DNA of 64,000 bases from the NCBI GenBank assembly GCA_001414345.1, contig LLCB01000067.1, forward strand, positions 151,981 to 215,980, given 5' to 3'. The notes under the pieces were generated by a model. It did no database searches and was not told where the DNA came from. It saw nothing but the letters and a program-made list of their open reading frames with translations. Source of the DNA: Hymenoscyphus infarciens (taxonomy: Eukaryota; Ascomycota; Leotiomycetes; Helotiales; Helotiaceae). A program made the translations under genes and the position numbers. Of the stretch, positions 44,007 through 54,277 are shown one piece after another; the first letter of the stretch is position 1, and each line of letters opens with the position of its first letter.

Positions 44007-47000
44007 ATGGCAGAACCTGCCCCAAGGCCAGCAGAACGCTGGGGAGTTTTCAACAAGATAACCGGGCAACGAGTCCACCTCGCCCTTATCCTCCTGGTTG
44101 CATTCTTTTTCCTCCAATACTTTTTATGGCGTCAAATCGGCGGCATTTTTTATTATTGCTACGAATACTTCAAAGCTGTTCGCGGTACAGAGACATTGAG
44201 CGCGAAATGCCAGTATATACTGAAGGAACAGAATTTCTGGGAAAGGACGAGGTATAATAGAGATTGGTGGAGACGTAAGACTTGTGAGGGGGATAGGGAT
44301 GGGAAGTTGGCTAGGGAGTGGTTTTATGTTGTGAGTTTTGCCTTTTTTTCTCTTTTCTTGGGGGGGGGGGGGGAAGGCTGGATGAGGAGAGGCTATTGTA
44401 TGGTTGCTAATTCTTATGAATAGGGGACTTTCGGTTGGGCTGGCTGGAAATTGGCGAAGGATGGTCAATGGAAGAAGCCAAAAGTAGTTTTTGACGTCGT
44501 CAAAGATGAAACTGTCAAAACCCCAGGAATCACCTGGCGGTTCACCAAGATGCTTTTCGGGAAGCTCACCTTCGGAATATGGGGTTTAATCACTGGTCTC
44601 ATTCTTTATGTCAAAAACCTCTTCTGGTGGTTCTGGCATAGTGGGGAAGTTCGAGTCACATTTGAGCCTGAGGCTTTCGGTGGCATCTTTTCATTCAGTA
44701 GCTATGTTTCGACTTTTGTAACTTGGCAAGGGCTTATTCGATTATTTGGCTCTAAGGGTTATCGTAAGCACTTCAAAAACGGATCGCTCTCTTCATTATC
44801 TACGAAAATTAGATACTTTTCCTGCATTGCGCTTTTGAACGTTGCCGTCGATATGCTCAGAGCTTTGAATTCTGCGCAATGGATGACACTCATCAATCCT
44901 TCTACTTGGGATCCGGAATCTATTCTGATCTTCATTGGATACCTCTTTACTAGAGCATCGCACTATCTGAAAGGTTTCCAATTCCTCAGTATAGGTCAAT
45001 GGTTCAGTTTGGTAAAAGGCGTCACATATGGATCCACGTGGTTCCTTACCAAGTATTATGCGATGGCTACTGTGGTATGTATAGTGTTTCCCTCCCACTA
45101 TTTCTAGACTGACCGTCCTTAGTTACTTTTGACGCAAATTTGGGGAGCGGAACTTATAGTAGGAGCAAAACCATTCATTATGAGATTTTTAATCTTCGTC
45201 AAAGACTACGTAGTATGGATCTTCGACGGATTTCGCCGTGAATTTCTACCCAATATACTTCGTATTCCGGGAATTTCAAGTATTAGTTCTGCTCATCCCG
45301 AAAACTTGAAGGGTGTTCCTCTGGCAGTAAGTAATATTGAAATTTCTGCCTTGCGGATTTCTGAACTGATCCATCACAGGTTATCAAAACATGTTGGGCG
45401 CTCCTCAAATATAGCACCAAAAGAATCTTCAACGCTCTAAAAAACCTCGACATTGAATTTGATGTCCCCGACGCAATACCGGGAACGTCAATACTTACCT
45501 CCGTCAGAGACAATCTCCTCGTAGCATCATTCCCCATCATTTGGTGGGTTTTCGTCAGACGCTTGGCGATAAAACTAGACATTGGATATGAATTACTGGT
45601 CTGGACGATTGCTTTCATTCCACTCCTAACTCCATTTTATGTTATGGGCCCATTAAGCACAGTTCGGGACGAAGGACAAAAAACCACGGCCTACGTGTTC
45701 ACACCGCAGCCTTACAAGAAACTCTGGCCCCGTCTTATCCTCGCAACACTCACCTTTCTCAACCTCGCCTATTTCGCCTATTCAGACACATACCAAGAAT
45801 CCCTTTGGACGCAGTTACAAAGGGTTCTTTTATTCAACTGGGTTAAGAGAACCGTCTTTGGTGTCCTGGAACTCTTTGCGCAGAGACGCTGGGGCAATCT
45901 CTTGTTCGCCTATTCCATTCTTACCGTCGCACTTTTGGCAACACACAAGTGGCCTTCTTGGGCGAGGGAGGCTCTCGGATTGACTGGTGATGGTAATGAA
46001 CCGCCTGCTCCCCCAGAGGAAGTGAGTCGCGATCCCTTCACTTTCGAAGATCCGAACACTGTGTCATACAACCCAACCGCCCAGGAAGATGGGCCAGCAG
46101 GAGAAGAGATCTACAGACCAGCTGGCATTGAGGATGTCAATAGAGCTCGAGCTCCCGGTGATGAAGCTCCGAATATTGTTGTAGGGGGAAACCCACACGC
46201 CCGGCCGGACGACTTCGAGGATGGGGATGGATTTGATGATGGTGATGAAGCTCCCGTCAATCCTCATCCCTCTGGTCGTGATAATGATGATGACGATGAT
46301 GATGATGAGGCTTATTTTGATTCCCTCCCTCCCGGACACGACATCTGGGCATCACTTCTAGCGAATACTGGAGCTAGATATGTTCCCCGACCCCTAACAG
46401 GACTCGGTTCACAAGAGACACATACTGATTGGATCCTAGAAGAAGAGTATGAGCTCCTCACCGGTAGTGCGCCACCTGCAGACATCAATCCCAGAAGAAG
46501 GAATACTCCCGCAGCCCCCCCATACCCACCTTCACCAGGTCCTCACGGAAGAAGGGGCCCTCCCAGTCCAGCTACAATCAGTCGACTCTCAAGAGATAAT
46601 AATCCCTTCCTTCAAAATCCCACCCGGCCCGAGGCTTATCGTCCCGAGCGCGATTTGATGGCCGAAGTTCGCGCAGAAATAGCTCGACAAGAAAGGGAGA
46701 ATGCAGCAGGAAACAACCCTAATAACCCACCAGGAGATCCCACCAGAGCACGCAATGACCCACCTAATACACAACCACCAGCTCCCCAAAGGGGTGTACC
46801 TAGAAGGGGTGCACCTAGAAGGGGTGTACCTAGAAGGCGTGGCGCCGTCACTCCAGCTACCACCGGAAGAGGTCGAGGTACTTCTGGCAATCCTGATTAT
46901 TATTTGGGGGCGGACGTTCGCCGCCGACCTGACGAAATAGAAAGGGGGGCAGCAGCACGAAGGGCCCCTAATAACCAACCAGGAGATGAAACTGGAACAC

Positions 47001-47092
47001 GCAATGACCCAATTAGAGTGGGAAACGCCAACGACGAAGAAGGCGTCCAAGAAACACAACCGACCAGACGACGTGATAGACGACCTGCTTAG
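44007..47092 (+). CDS. Multi-TM protein B, upstream part (paralogue of gene A), ends at leaky-looking TAG
   Basis: Four exons: 44007-44330, 44424-45074, 45123-45326, 45380-47092, giving 963 aa before TAG 47090-47092; all introns are phase 0. Exon 1 is 108 codons, as in gene A, and shares W41, YY49-50, EY53-54, G60, C68, W78 and a WW...C pattern with it. After a TM at 22-41 come at least seven hydrophobic segments (LTFGIWGLITGLILYVKNLF, LLVWTIAFIPLLTPFYVMG, LILATLTFLNLAYFAY and others) to about residue 640, then a 320-residue acidic, Pro-rich linker with a DDDDDDDEAYF run and tandem RRGVP/RRGAP repeats. No named family is recognised. The stop is followed by CAACCA and the frame stays open for 854 more codons, so this may be a truncated product of a larger protein. 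Confidence 0.72.
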
Positions 47093-47098
47093 CAACCA
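47090..47098 (+). promoter_or_regulatory. Candidate stop-codon readthrough site TAG-CAACCA
   Basis: The stop codon TAG is followed directly by CAACCA, which fits the CARYYA consensus established for efficient UAG readthrough (TMV replicase type, also effective in yeast). Frame upstream and downstream is the same. Matching this hexamer by chance is about 1 in 512 at equal base use. Confidence 0.55.
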
Positions 47099-49657
47099 GC
47101 GTTGTCACCTGCCACATTATTACCCGCGCTCCTTTCCCTTTGTACCCTAGTTTCCTGCGCAAATCCAAGTTCCAATGCTGGGGCACAAGTCGCGGGGGCA
47201 GGGACAACATCAACAATATTCTGGCAATTACTTAATATACCTTTACTTCTGGTAGCCGCTATTTTCCTCTCCTTTTGTTATTGGGGCATAAATCTCTCGC
47301 TGTTGTGGATGAATAAAGAACTGTATTGGCGAAATTTCATAGCATTTTTCTGGTTTTGTGTAGGGAGTTGGCGTTACTGCTTGGGGAGGGACTGTTTCCA
47401 TCTTGAAAATTGTGTTTGTAATGTTTCTTTGGGGAGGAGGGAAGGGGATTTGAGAAGAAATAATCGTCTGTTGAGGAATAAAGTTCGAAGGTTGGAACAG
47501 CAGGTTACTCGACTCGAGGAGAGAGAGCAAGAAGGTCCTGATTCTGATATCCCAAAGGGATCGGAACCAGACGAGAACCAAGCTCTCGGAGAAGGAGCAG
47601 GAAGGGGTGGTGGGGGCCCACCACGGCTCAGGGTCCCCCTACAACAGGGACTCGAACTACGGCCATCTATCTTGTATACTCTGCGGACATGGCTGGAGCA
47701 ATTGGGTCTTGTGAACAAATGGGATGACGAAAAAATGCAAACGTTGGTCGAAACCCATACAAACCAAGTAAAAGAAATTCTACGCAGCAGACATCAAGAA
47801 GAAATGGCAGAGCAACAACAAATATTCAATGAACAGTTAGCCTTGGAACGCGAAGATGCCACTAACAGACTCCAAGCTGCCAAAGAAACAATTCAGGAAC
47901 TCAGAGGGCTACCAAATCCAACTATGGCGTCTCCCACACCTCCCGGGGATACGCAAACGCGAAATCTAACTACGAAACGGGTCCGATTTGTGGATGAGTC
48001 GCGACAGTTCCTGCCTCGAGAACATCCATCTCAAGAGGAGCTCGAGAGACTGTTTACGGACGAAAAAGATCATGGGTGTGTGCCGTCATACGTTAGGGAA
48101 TTATGGAACGCCGAAGAACTCCAAAGAAGATCCAGAAATTATGGAAGCGTGGCGGAGGTTGAGGCCGATATTCGTGACAGCGTTCAGCGTCAGAACGACG
48201 CCGAAGTGCAATTAGACAATATCCTAATCAACGACGACAGTCAAGATTTAAGAAGCGATCAACATGAGATCATTAGGCGTGAGGAATCCACGCAAAGGAG
48301 ATTGGGGAGAATAATCGACTATATGGAATCAATAAATGCAGGACAAGAGAATGAGAACGAGGAAACCGAGGAAATACAAGACAGCGAAGAATACGAGGAC
48401 AACGGTAGAGAAGAGGGAAGTAATGAATTCGAAGCCGGCAATGGGAATGGGAGCAGCGAGGGCTATGAGAGTGAAAGCGGCTCGGACAGCAACGAATCCC
48501 TAACTGCAGAAAACGAGGAAGAGATATCTCGCTTAATAGATTGTCAATATCGCATCTCAGCCACCGTTCTCGAAATCGCCCGAAGCCAAGGTAAAACCCT
48601 GCCAGGAGAACCAGAACTCCTTGACTGTGAACCTATAATTCGCATGCTCGGAGTCTACCACAACCTCCATAATGAGTTCGAATATTTGCGCCAAAGTGTA
48701 ATTAATGCACTGCAACTACTCGGAGAGGAACCTCCAAGTCCACCTTTGCCAACAGATGAATTGGTCTCTGCTTATATCGTTGAGTCTGTGGACCTGATAA
48801 GAACGGCAGAAGAGCAAGCTAGAAGTACAATTGGGGGGCAGGGATCGAATATACTGATCGATGAACTTCGAGGGAGAGCTCGTGCCTATGAAAGGACAAT
48901 CACCGATCTTCAGGCAGAAGTATTTTCGCTTGGAGCCCAACAACCGGCGACTGAACCAACTGCACGAGCATGGACAGCTTCGTCCACAGCCCGAAGGTTC
49001 GAATTGTATAATGAAATGCGAAGAGAGATTAGAGAGTATACAGAGACTCTGCAGCAGATGAACCCGGATTATCGCCCTCCACCGCCCGAGCTCAACTCTT
49101 GGTATTTCCAACACGAAGATCCTAGGGATTTCGACAATGACCAGGAATTCGTAGAATGTTTTACCATTGGCGAGATTCAACGTTTCCAGAATCATTTAGA
49201 CAAGTTGCGTCAACAAGTTCAAACAAACCCTGATGTAGATCGACTTCTTTCCACAAGATGGGCTGCTGTCAGTACAAGAGTCAACGCTGAAATCAGGGAC
49301 GCATTAGCTAAGAGAAACACACCGAGGACTTCACACTCAATGCAACCACCATTACCACCAAAACAGCCCCTCCCGGACTTTCCCGCAGATGCGGGATTCC
49401 ATACCGCCCCCCAAAATTCCTCACAACCGTCTGCAACACCGTTCGTCCAAATTGATCCATCTTCAAGCCCACAAACTTTTAATGATCAGTTCACTCGGAA
49501 ATATGGCCCTTTTGTCGAGTCGCCGGGAGGAGGCATGGCAGCAAATGCAGTTACAACTCAAGAATCCCTAGCGGGAGGGAACCAAAGTGACGATCTCACC
49601 TCAGAGCCCGTAATAGTGTCTTCTGATCCCAACGATTATGACGACGACGAACTGTAA
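47093..49657 (+). CDS. Coiled-coil part of protein B, in-frame continuation after TAG
   Basis: 854 codons in the same frame as the upstream part, with no ATG until 47309. The region before that ATG encodes hydrophobic segments that a real membrane protein would need (LLPALLSLCTLVSCA and IPLLLVAAIFLSFCYWGI), which argues that translation arrives from upstream. After FIAFFWFCVGSW comes CFHLENCVC, the same C-x-H-[IL]-x-x-C-x-C motif as gene A, followed by coiled coil (LRNKVRRLEQQVTRLEE; later QQQIFNEQLALERED) and a GLPNPT motif that gene A shares as GLPPNPT. The rest is acidic helix and Pro-rich tail ending YDDDEL. If readthrough or splicing removes the stop, the full protein is about 1800 aa. 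A separate gene starting at 47309 (about 782 aa) is the third possibility. Confidence 0.65.
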   Translation, partial: QPALSPATLLPALLSLCTLVSCANPSSNAGAQVAGAGTTSTIFWQLLNIPLLLVAAIFLSFCYWGINLSLLWMNKELYWRNFIAFFWFCVGSWRYCLGRDCFHLENCVCNVSLGRREGDLRRNNRLLRNKVRRLEQQVTRLEEREQEGPDSDIPKGSEPDENQALGEGAGRGGGGPPRLRVPLQQGLELRPSILYTLRTWLEQLGLVNKWDDEKMQTLVETHTNQVKEILRSRHQEEMAEQQQIFNEQLALEREDATNRLQAAKETIQELRGLPNPTMASPTPPGDTQTRNLTTKRVRFVDESRQFLPREHPSQEELERLFTDEKDHGCVPSYVRELWNAEELQRRSRNYGSVAEVEADIRDSVQRQNDAEVQLDNILINDDSQDLRSDQHEIIRREESTQRRLGRIIDYMESINAGQENENEETEEIQDSEEYEDNGREEGSNEFEAGNGNGSSEGYESESGSDSNESLTAENEEEISRLIDCQYRISATVLEIARSQGKTLPGEPELLDCEPIIRMLGVYHNLHNEFEYLRQSVINALQLLGEEPPSPPLPTDELVSAYIVESVDLIRTAEEQARSTIGGQGSNILIDELRGRARAYERTITDLQAEVFSLGAQQPATEPTARAWTASSTARRFELYNEMRREIREYTETLQQMNPDYRPPPPELNSWYFQHEDPRDFDNDQEFVECFTIGEIQRFQNHLDKLRQQVQTNPDVDRLLSTRWAAVSTRVNAEIRDALAKRNTPRTSHSMQPPLPPKQPLPDFPADAGFHTAPQNSSQPSATPFVQIDPSSSPQTFNDQFTRKYGPFVESPGGGMAANAVTTQESLAGGNQSDDLTSEPVIVSSDPNDYDDDEL

Positions 49658-49968
49658 TCGTAAGTGCATCCAAAAACTTCAATCTTATGCCACTGGCGTA
49701 GTACTAACCATCTAAAGAACTAAGATCTCGTAGATGGTAAAGTTACCCAAGACGAGATGGATGTTTTCCAACAATTTTCTCTTCGTGTCTTTTCAACCCC
49801 ATAAAAATCCCGGACCCAAAAATAGGAAATATTTATTAGCCACTTGGCATCTTTGTAGAGTAGTGTAGAAGAGCGAGGAAATTCAAGGACAAGCAGCCTC
49901 ACCTGCTGGAAAAGGTATCTTTTATTGTTACATAGCAATTGTGGGATTTTCAATCACCATAATAGAAT
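49658..49968. other. Short convergent intergenic
   Basis: 311 bp between the stop of gene B and the stop of the proteasome gene. Contains only presumed 3' UTRs. Confidence 0.5.
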
Positions 49969-50893
49969 CTAGACGACTTTCTGATCTCCATCCAAGCCAC
50001 TTTCATCTCTCGCCAGGTTGTGCTCCTTCAATAATGTCGTGATCTCGTCGGCACCCCACAAGTGGTGGTAAATTCTTCCATCCTTCGTCTTTCCAACTGT
50101 AGCAAACTCGACTATTATGGATTAGTAAAAATGGATATGTATTTTGTAGAAAGCCAACTTACTCTTCTCGCTGCTCAGCTTGGTAGAGTCCATCGTCTTG
50201 CTTAGGACCTTGACAGCCATTCCACATGCCTCCTTCAAGTCACAATCTTCCTTGTAATCTTGCTTCAACAGACTCTGCGCACTAGCGTTATTTGCACCAA
50301 CACTCGTCGCCTTCCATCCACCATAGTTTCCACTGGGATTGCTCTGGTAGAGCTGGAATTGACGTTGTGGATCGTAACCGGCATAGATGAATGAGACACC
50401 GAAAGGTCGTAGTCCACCATGTTGAGTGTAACCCTGCTTCAGATCGCATAATCGACGGACGAGCTGCTCGCAGGGGATATCTTCGTTGTAGGTGAGGAGG
50501 TACTTTTGGGCGGCCTGTCGGGCGTAGTTGATGAGGATGTTTGCGTCAGCGGTCATACCTGCGACGGCGCAGATCATATTACTAGAACCGAAATTAGTAG
50601 GGAATAATCATTGATGATCTGGGCGACCTACTCGTTCAAGATGTAAAGCTTCTCGGCTGATGTATCTTGCTCTAGGAGCTTGCTGGTAACCTTTCTTTCG
50701 GCAGCCAACACAATTCCATCCTTTGCTAATATACCCAACGCTGTACCGGCGTGGGAGATGGCCTCGAGAGCATATTCGACTTGGTAGAGACGTCCTTCGG
50801 GGGAGAAGATAGTCGTCTAAACTACTGTCAGCGAATTGAAACTACTGTGGAGAGCTTGTGGTAGCTTACTCTGGAATCGTATCTTCTCGACAT
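49969..50893 (-). CDS. PRE9: 20S proteasome subunit alpha3
   Basis: Four exons: 50893-50870 (MSRRYDSR), 50816-50632, 50581-50163, 50111-49969, giving 256 aa. Alpha3 (yeast Pre9, human PSMA4) is part of the outer heptameric ring that gates the catalytic chamber in cytosol and nucleus. The alpha-subunit N-terminal signature is intact across the first intron ([22 protein letters not shown]), followed by [44 protein letters not shown] and [13 protein letters not shown]. The C-terminal exon has [13 protein letters not shown]. There is no catalytic N-terminal Thr, as expected for alpha. Length and exon structure are usual. Divergent from the WW/FF splicing-factor gene; no PACE box (GGTGGCAAA) was seen in the shared promoter. 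Confidence 0.95.
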
Positions 50894-51208
50894 GTTGAAG
50901 GGACGATATGTATTTGTGGAGGGTCAAACACAGCACGCCTAGTCAATCTAAAACTCCAGTCCTTCTGGATTTGGTTTCGTGGAGGGCGATTGGTGGTGTT
51001 GCTTGGTTGATGGTTTACTTATTGCTTCCCTCGTTGCCCCAGCTTGAAGTGAGAGCTCCAGGCACGGCAGCAGCGCGTCGGCCCCGTTAGCGTCGGAGCC
51101 TCGGAAATAAGGCTTCGAATTTGTTCTTGGCCAAATAATTTCTAGAACACCCAGAACCAGATCATCCATACAAGAAACTACTACTTCACATATTACCATG
51201 CGCCAAAG
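50894..51208. promoter_or_regulatory. Divergent promoter PRE9 / URN1-like
   Basis: 315 bp between the start codons of two housekeeping genes. The common proteasome-associated control element GGTGGCAAA is not present in either orientation. No other site is assigned. Confidence 0.5.
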
Positions 51209-52921
51209 ATGCTAAAGTCAACTCACAAGGTCACGGCGGTGCCTCCTCTACCAGAAGGATGGACAGAGCATAAAGCTCCAACCGGGCATTCATACTACTA
51301 CAACCCCGCGACAAAGCAGTCAACTTATACTCGACCTGTAGCTCCTCCTACTGTAGGCCCCGTTGCCCCACCACCTGCAGCTCCTCTCGATTCATCCCAG
51401 AGCTTCTTGCAATATCAAGCTGTTGGAAGCCAAACACCAAGTGCTGGACCGGCTTTCAACAACTTTCCCCCGCAAGGACAATTTCAAGGTGGTGGTCGAG
51501 GAGGTTTCCAAGGTCAGAATCAGAGGGGAGGACGAGGCGGAAACGATCGACCGAAACCACAACCAAACGACAAACCTAAATCCCGGCATCCCATTCCTGG
51601 TCATGAACCTTGGGTTTTGGTTAATACGAAATATGGGCGAAGAATTGTGTTTAATACGGAGAAGAATCAGAGTTATTGGCGAATACCGGACAAGTTGAAA
51701 GATGGTATACTGGCGCTTGATCAGTTGAGGATCAAGGAAAAAGCTGAAGCTCTGGAGAGGGAGAAGGAAACCGCAGCTGGGGAGGCACCAGGAGCCGCAT
51801 CGCGACCGAACATTGCACCGAAAGAGGCAGAACCAACTGGTGGAGAAGGGGCAGACGATAGCTCTGAATATGAGGAAGTCGAAGTCACGGACGATGAGGG
51901 CGAAGACGGAGACGAAGAGAACCCATCGAAGCGACAGCGAACAGAGGAAGATATTCCCGACGAGCCAGTCGAGTTCAACGAAGATGATATTGCTTTCCAG
52001 CTTGCGGCAATGGGCGAAGAATTCGGTTTGGACCAGGGAGAATATGATGATGGAAATATGGAGGAATGGGAGGAGGGCGCGGAAGGATTGGAAATTACAC
52101 ACGAAGATTCTGCTGCCCTTTTCAAGGATTTACTCAACGACTTTGGGATAAATCCGTACAGCCCATGGGAGAAATTAATCGAGGAAGGGAAGGTCTTCGA
52201 CGACATCCGATATACGGCTCTTACCACGATGAAAGCAAGAAAAGAAACTTGGGAAGAGTGGTCACGAGAAAAAATAAAGGTTCTCCGAGAGCTGCGAGCC
52301 AAAGAAGAGAAGAAGGACGCCCGAATACCATACCTAGCCTTCCTACAAAAGAACGCAAATCCAAAACTTTACTGGCCAGAATTCAGGCGGAAATATAAAA
52401 AGGAACCAGAAATGCGAGACGCGGGTTTGGCTGACAAGGAGCGAGAGAAATTTTACAGAGAACATATAAACCGTCTCAAACTTCCTCAATCCACCTTGAA
52501 AACAGACCTGTTGACACTCTTGAAAGCACAGCCTTCATCCGTACTAAACAACGCAAATTCATCCTCGCATCTACCACCAACAATACTGGCTGACATCCGG
52601 TACATAACTATGGAGGTTTCAACTAGAGACCCGCTCATTGATACTTTTATTTCTACGCTTCCTCCACCACCTGAATCCATACCTGAAGAGGAGACCGAAG
52701 AAGCGGTCAAAGAAAGAAAAGACCGAGAGCGGAGACAAAAAGCCCTCGAAGATCGCGAGAAGAAAGTTGCAGAAGAAAAGCGACGACAACAGAGAAACCT
52801 CGAATTTGGAAAGGGCCGTTTACGAGAAGAGGAAGCTGAAATTGCGAGGGCTATGAATGTCACCAAGAAAGGACTGAAAGACCACTTGATGGCTGAAGAT
52901 AGTGTCGACAAGCCTAATTGA
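51209..52921 (+). CDS. WW/FF domain pre-mRNA splicing factor (Urn1/Dre4-like)
   Basis: Single exon, 570 aa. Members (S. cerevisiae Urn1, S. pombe Dre4, related to Prp40/TCERG1) join the spliceosome, with WW domains binding proline-rich splicing factors. Residues about 14-44 are a WW domain: LPEGWTEHKAPTGHSYYYN with the second aromatic YYY and closing TRP. A degenerate second WW-like fold lies near 130-165 (EPWVLVNTKYGRRIVFN, with YWRIPD). Between is a Gly/Arg-rich RGG segment (GGRGGFQGQNQRGGRGG), then an acidic region with SKRQRTEED, a likely nuclear signal. The FF domain is near 300-360 (AALFKDLLNDFGINPYSPWE, TLTTMKARKETWEEW) and the C terminus is a basic coiled coil. The first ATG of the frame is used. 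Confidence 0.88.
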   Translation: MLKSTHKVTAVPPLPEGWTEHKAPTGHSYYYNPATKQSTYTRPVAPPTVGPVAPPPAAPLDSSQSFLQYQAVGSQTPSAGPAFNNFPPQGQFQGGGRGGFQGQNQRGGRGGNDRPKPQPNDKPKSRHPIPGHEPWVLVNTKYGRRIVFNTEKNQSYWRIPDKLKDGILALDQLRIKEKAEALEREKETAAGEAPGAASRPNIAPKEAEPTGGEGADDSSEYEEVEVTDDEGEDGDEENPSKRQRTEEDIPDEPVEFNEDDIAFQLAAMGEEFGLDQGEYDDGNMEEWEEGAEGLEITHEDSAALFKDLLNDFGINPYSPWEKLIEEGKVFDDIRYTALTTMKARKETWEEWSREKIKVLRELRAKEEKKDARIPYLAFLQKNANPKLYWPEFRRKYKKEPEMRDAGLADKEREKFYREHINRLKLPQSTLKTDLLTLLKAQPSSVLNNANSSSHLPPTILADIRYITMEVSTRDPLIDTFISTLPPPPESIPEEETEEAVKERKDRERRQKALEDREKKVAEEKRRQQRNLEFGKGRLREEEAEIARAMNVTKKGLKDHLMAEDSVDKPN

Positions 52922-53839
52922 AATAAACATCCTCCAATTTCGTACTACTTTTAAGATCTCGTGTATGTGTTTTGCGTGATGGTGCTCAGTGGCATGAAGA
53001 AGAGGTAAAGTACCATTTCTTCTTCGCCTTCAACGTTGTATGTCACTTCGTAACTAGGCGTCAGGTACCGCTTAAAAAGCCTCTTGTAGCAATTTTTGTA
53101 TCACCATATCATTGGTACCCCGCCACAGGCAAATGCCGTATTCCTGCAGCTAACACGTTGTGGTAGTTCAATGTTAATATGTCCTTGAGCCAATCGTGGT
53201 ATATATTACACTGAAATCCCTGTTTTTGCGCCTCTCAAAGTTTTCTTCTAGCTACTCGTAAAGTGATATCTTAGATAAGCAAAGTCATGAGATCTAAGCC
53301 GTCGAGATATCACGGGTGCCATAAGAGATTATGAGACAGGTCTTCTTGAACCAAATAGTTGGGCAAGTATGACTGGCCATGGGAAGGCAGTGTAACTGCT
53401 GGGAGAGCTAAGCGGTCAAGCTCATCCCTGTCTACTCGCTTCTGCTTACGTTGCCTTTGTAGATGAAGCATGAACGAGGTTGTTCAATTCTGGTTTTTGC
53501 TCGCATCATGTAACCAAGGCAAATGACGCTGTTACTTACTTTACGCAGTTGATATCGTGTTGGTGGGAGAGTGAGGCGTCAAATTCCAAAGCTTATATCA
53601 GATCCGCATTTCCAATTGCGTCTGGGAAACTTTTTATACCTTTCTTCTTCTCCCTCTTCTTGACATATAGACATCTACATATTCGTCACTACAATGAACC
53701 TGAATATAATCTCTAAAATGAAAATGGCACTATAATCTCTCCTCCTAGCAACCTACCTTAGCAACCCCCTCCTCAGCCTCCCTTTTCATCCTCTCCCTCT
53801 CCCAACCCAGCAGTTCCGAGTCCCCACGACGGAAAATTA
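52922..53839. other. Intergenic
   Basis: About 900 bp after the splicing-factor gene. Short frames (52972-53166, 53480-53716) have no motif. C-rich DNA from 53740 leads into the pseudogene; it may be remnants of that gene's leader and signal peptide. Confidence 0.4.
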
Positions 53840-54277
53840 GTCACTGCCCAAAGGGGGGCTTATTATATCGGTCTAGACAAACCATCTGTTTAGTGTCCTA
53901 AAATGGGGGAACCGAATTGTCCTATTGCTACGCAGAATGCCTTGTCTTGTCGTCAACGTACCAGGTGGTCAACAGACATATATTCGTGCCGAGGGACCTG
54001 GGGAATCCACTCAAGCGCATTCTGTTTTTGTCCCTATAGTTTCTTTCCCATAGGTGCTTATATTTGTGGTTGGGGCGATTATTATGTTTGGGGTTGTGGA
54101 GGTGTCTACTTGGGGTTTTGCTGGTAGAGGTATTTTGTTTTCCCTTTCGAGTGATGATCATGTGATGGACTAATATGGAACTTCGCGTCCTTTTGCTAAT
54201 GATAAGAAATAGGTGTTGTGGTATTTCCTACTGCCACTGATGGGGTTCAAGAAATTGTTGCTTTGACTCCGGGATGA
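53840..54277 (+). pseudogene. Decayed secreted-protein gene, copy 1
   Basis: Fragments in different frames read VTAQRGAYYIGLDKPSV, a TAG stop, then MGEPNCPIATQNA; next in another frame NVPGGQQTYIRAEGPGES with TQAHSVFVP; and further on VFPTATDGVQEIVALTPG before a stop. The blocks line up with copy 2 at 55.6 kb (VTAATGVFYTSLEGPSTY, stop, EEEPNCPVVTRTG, and VCPTATEG), and the distance between PS and EPNCP is seven codons in both. So this is a member of one family with stop codons and frameshifts. I recall GGQQ-Y-I and QAHS motifs from small fungal secreted proteins of unknown function. The signal peptide cannot be found in this copy. Confidence 0.5.
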
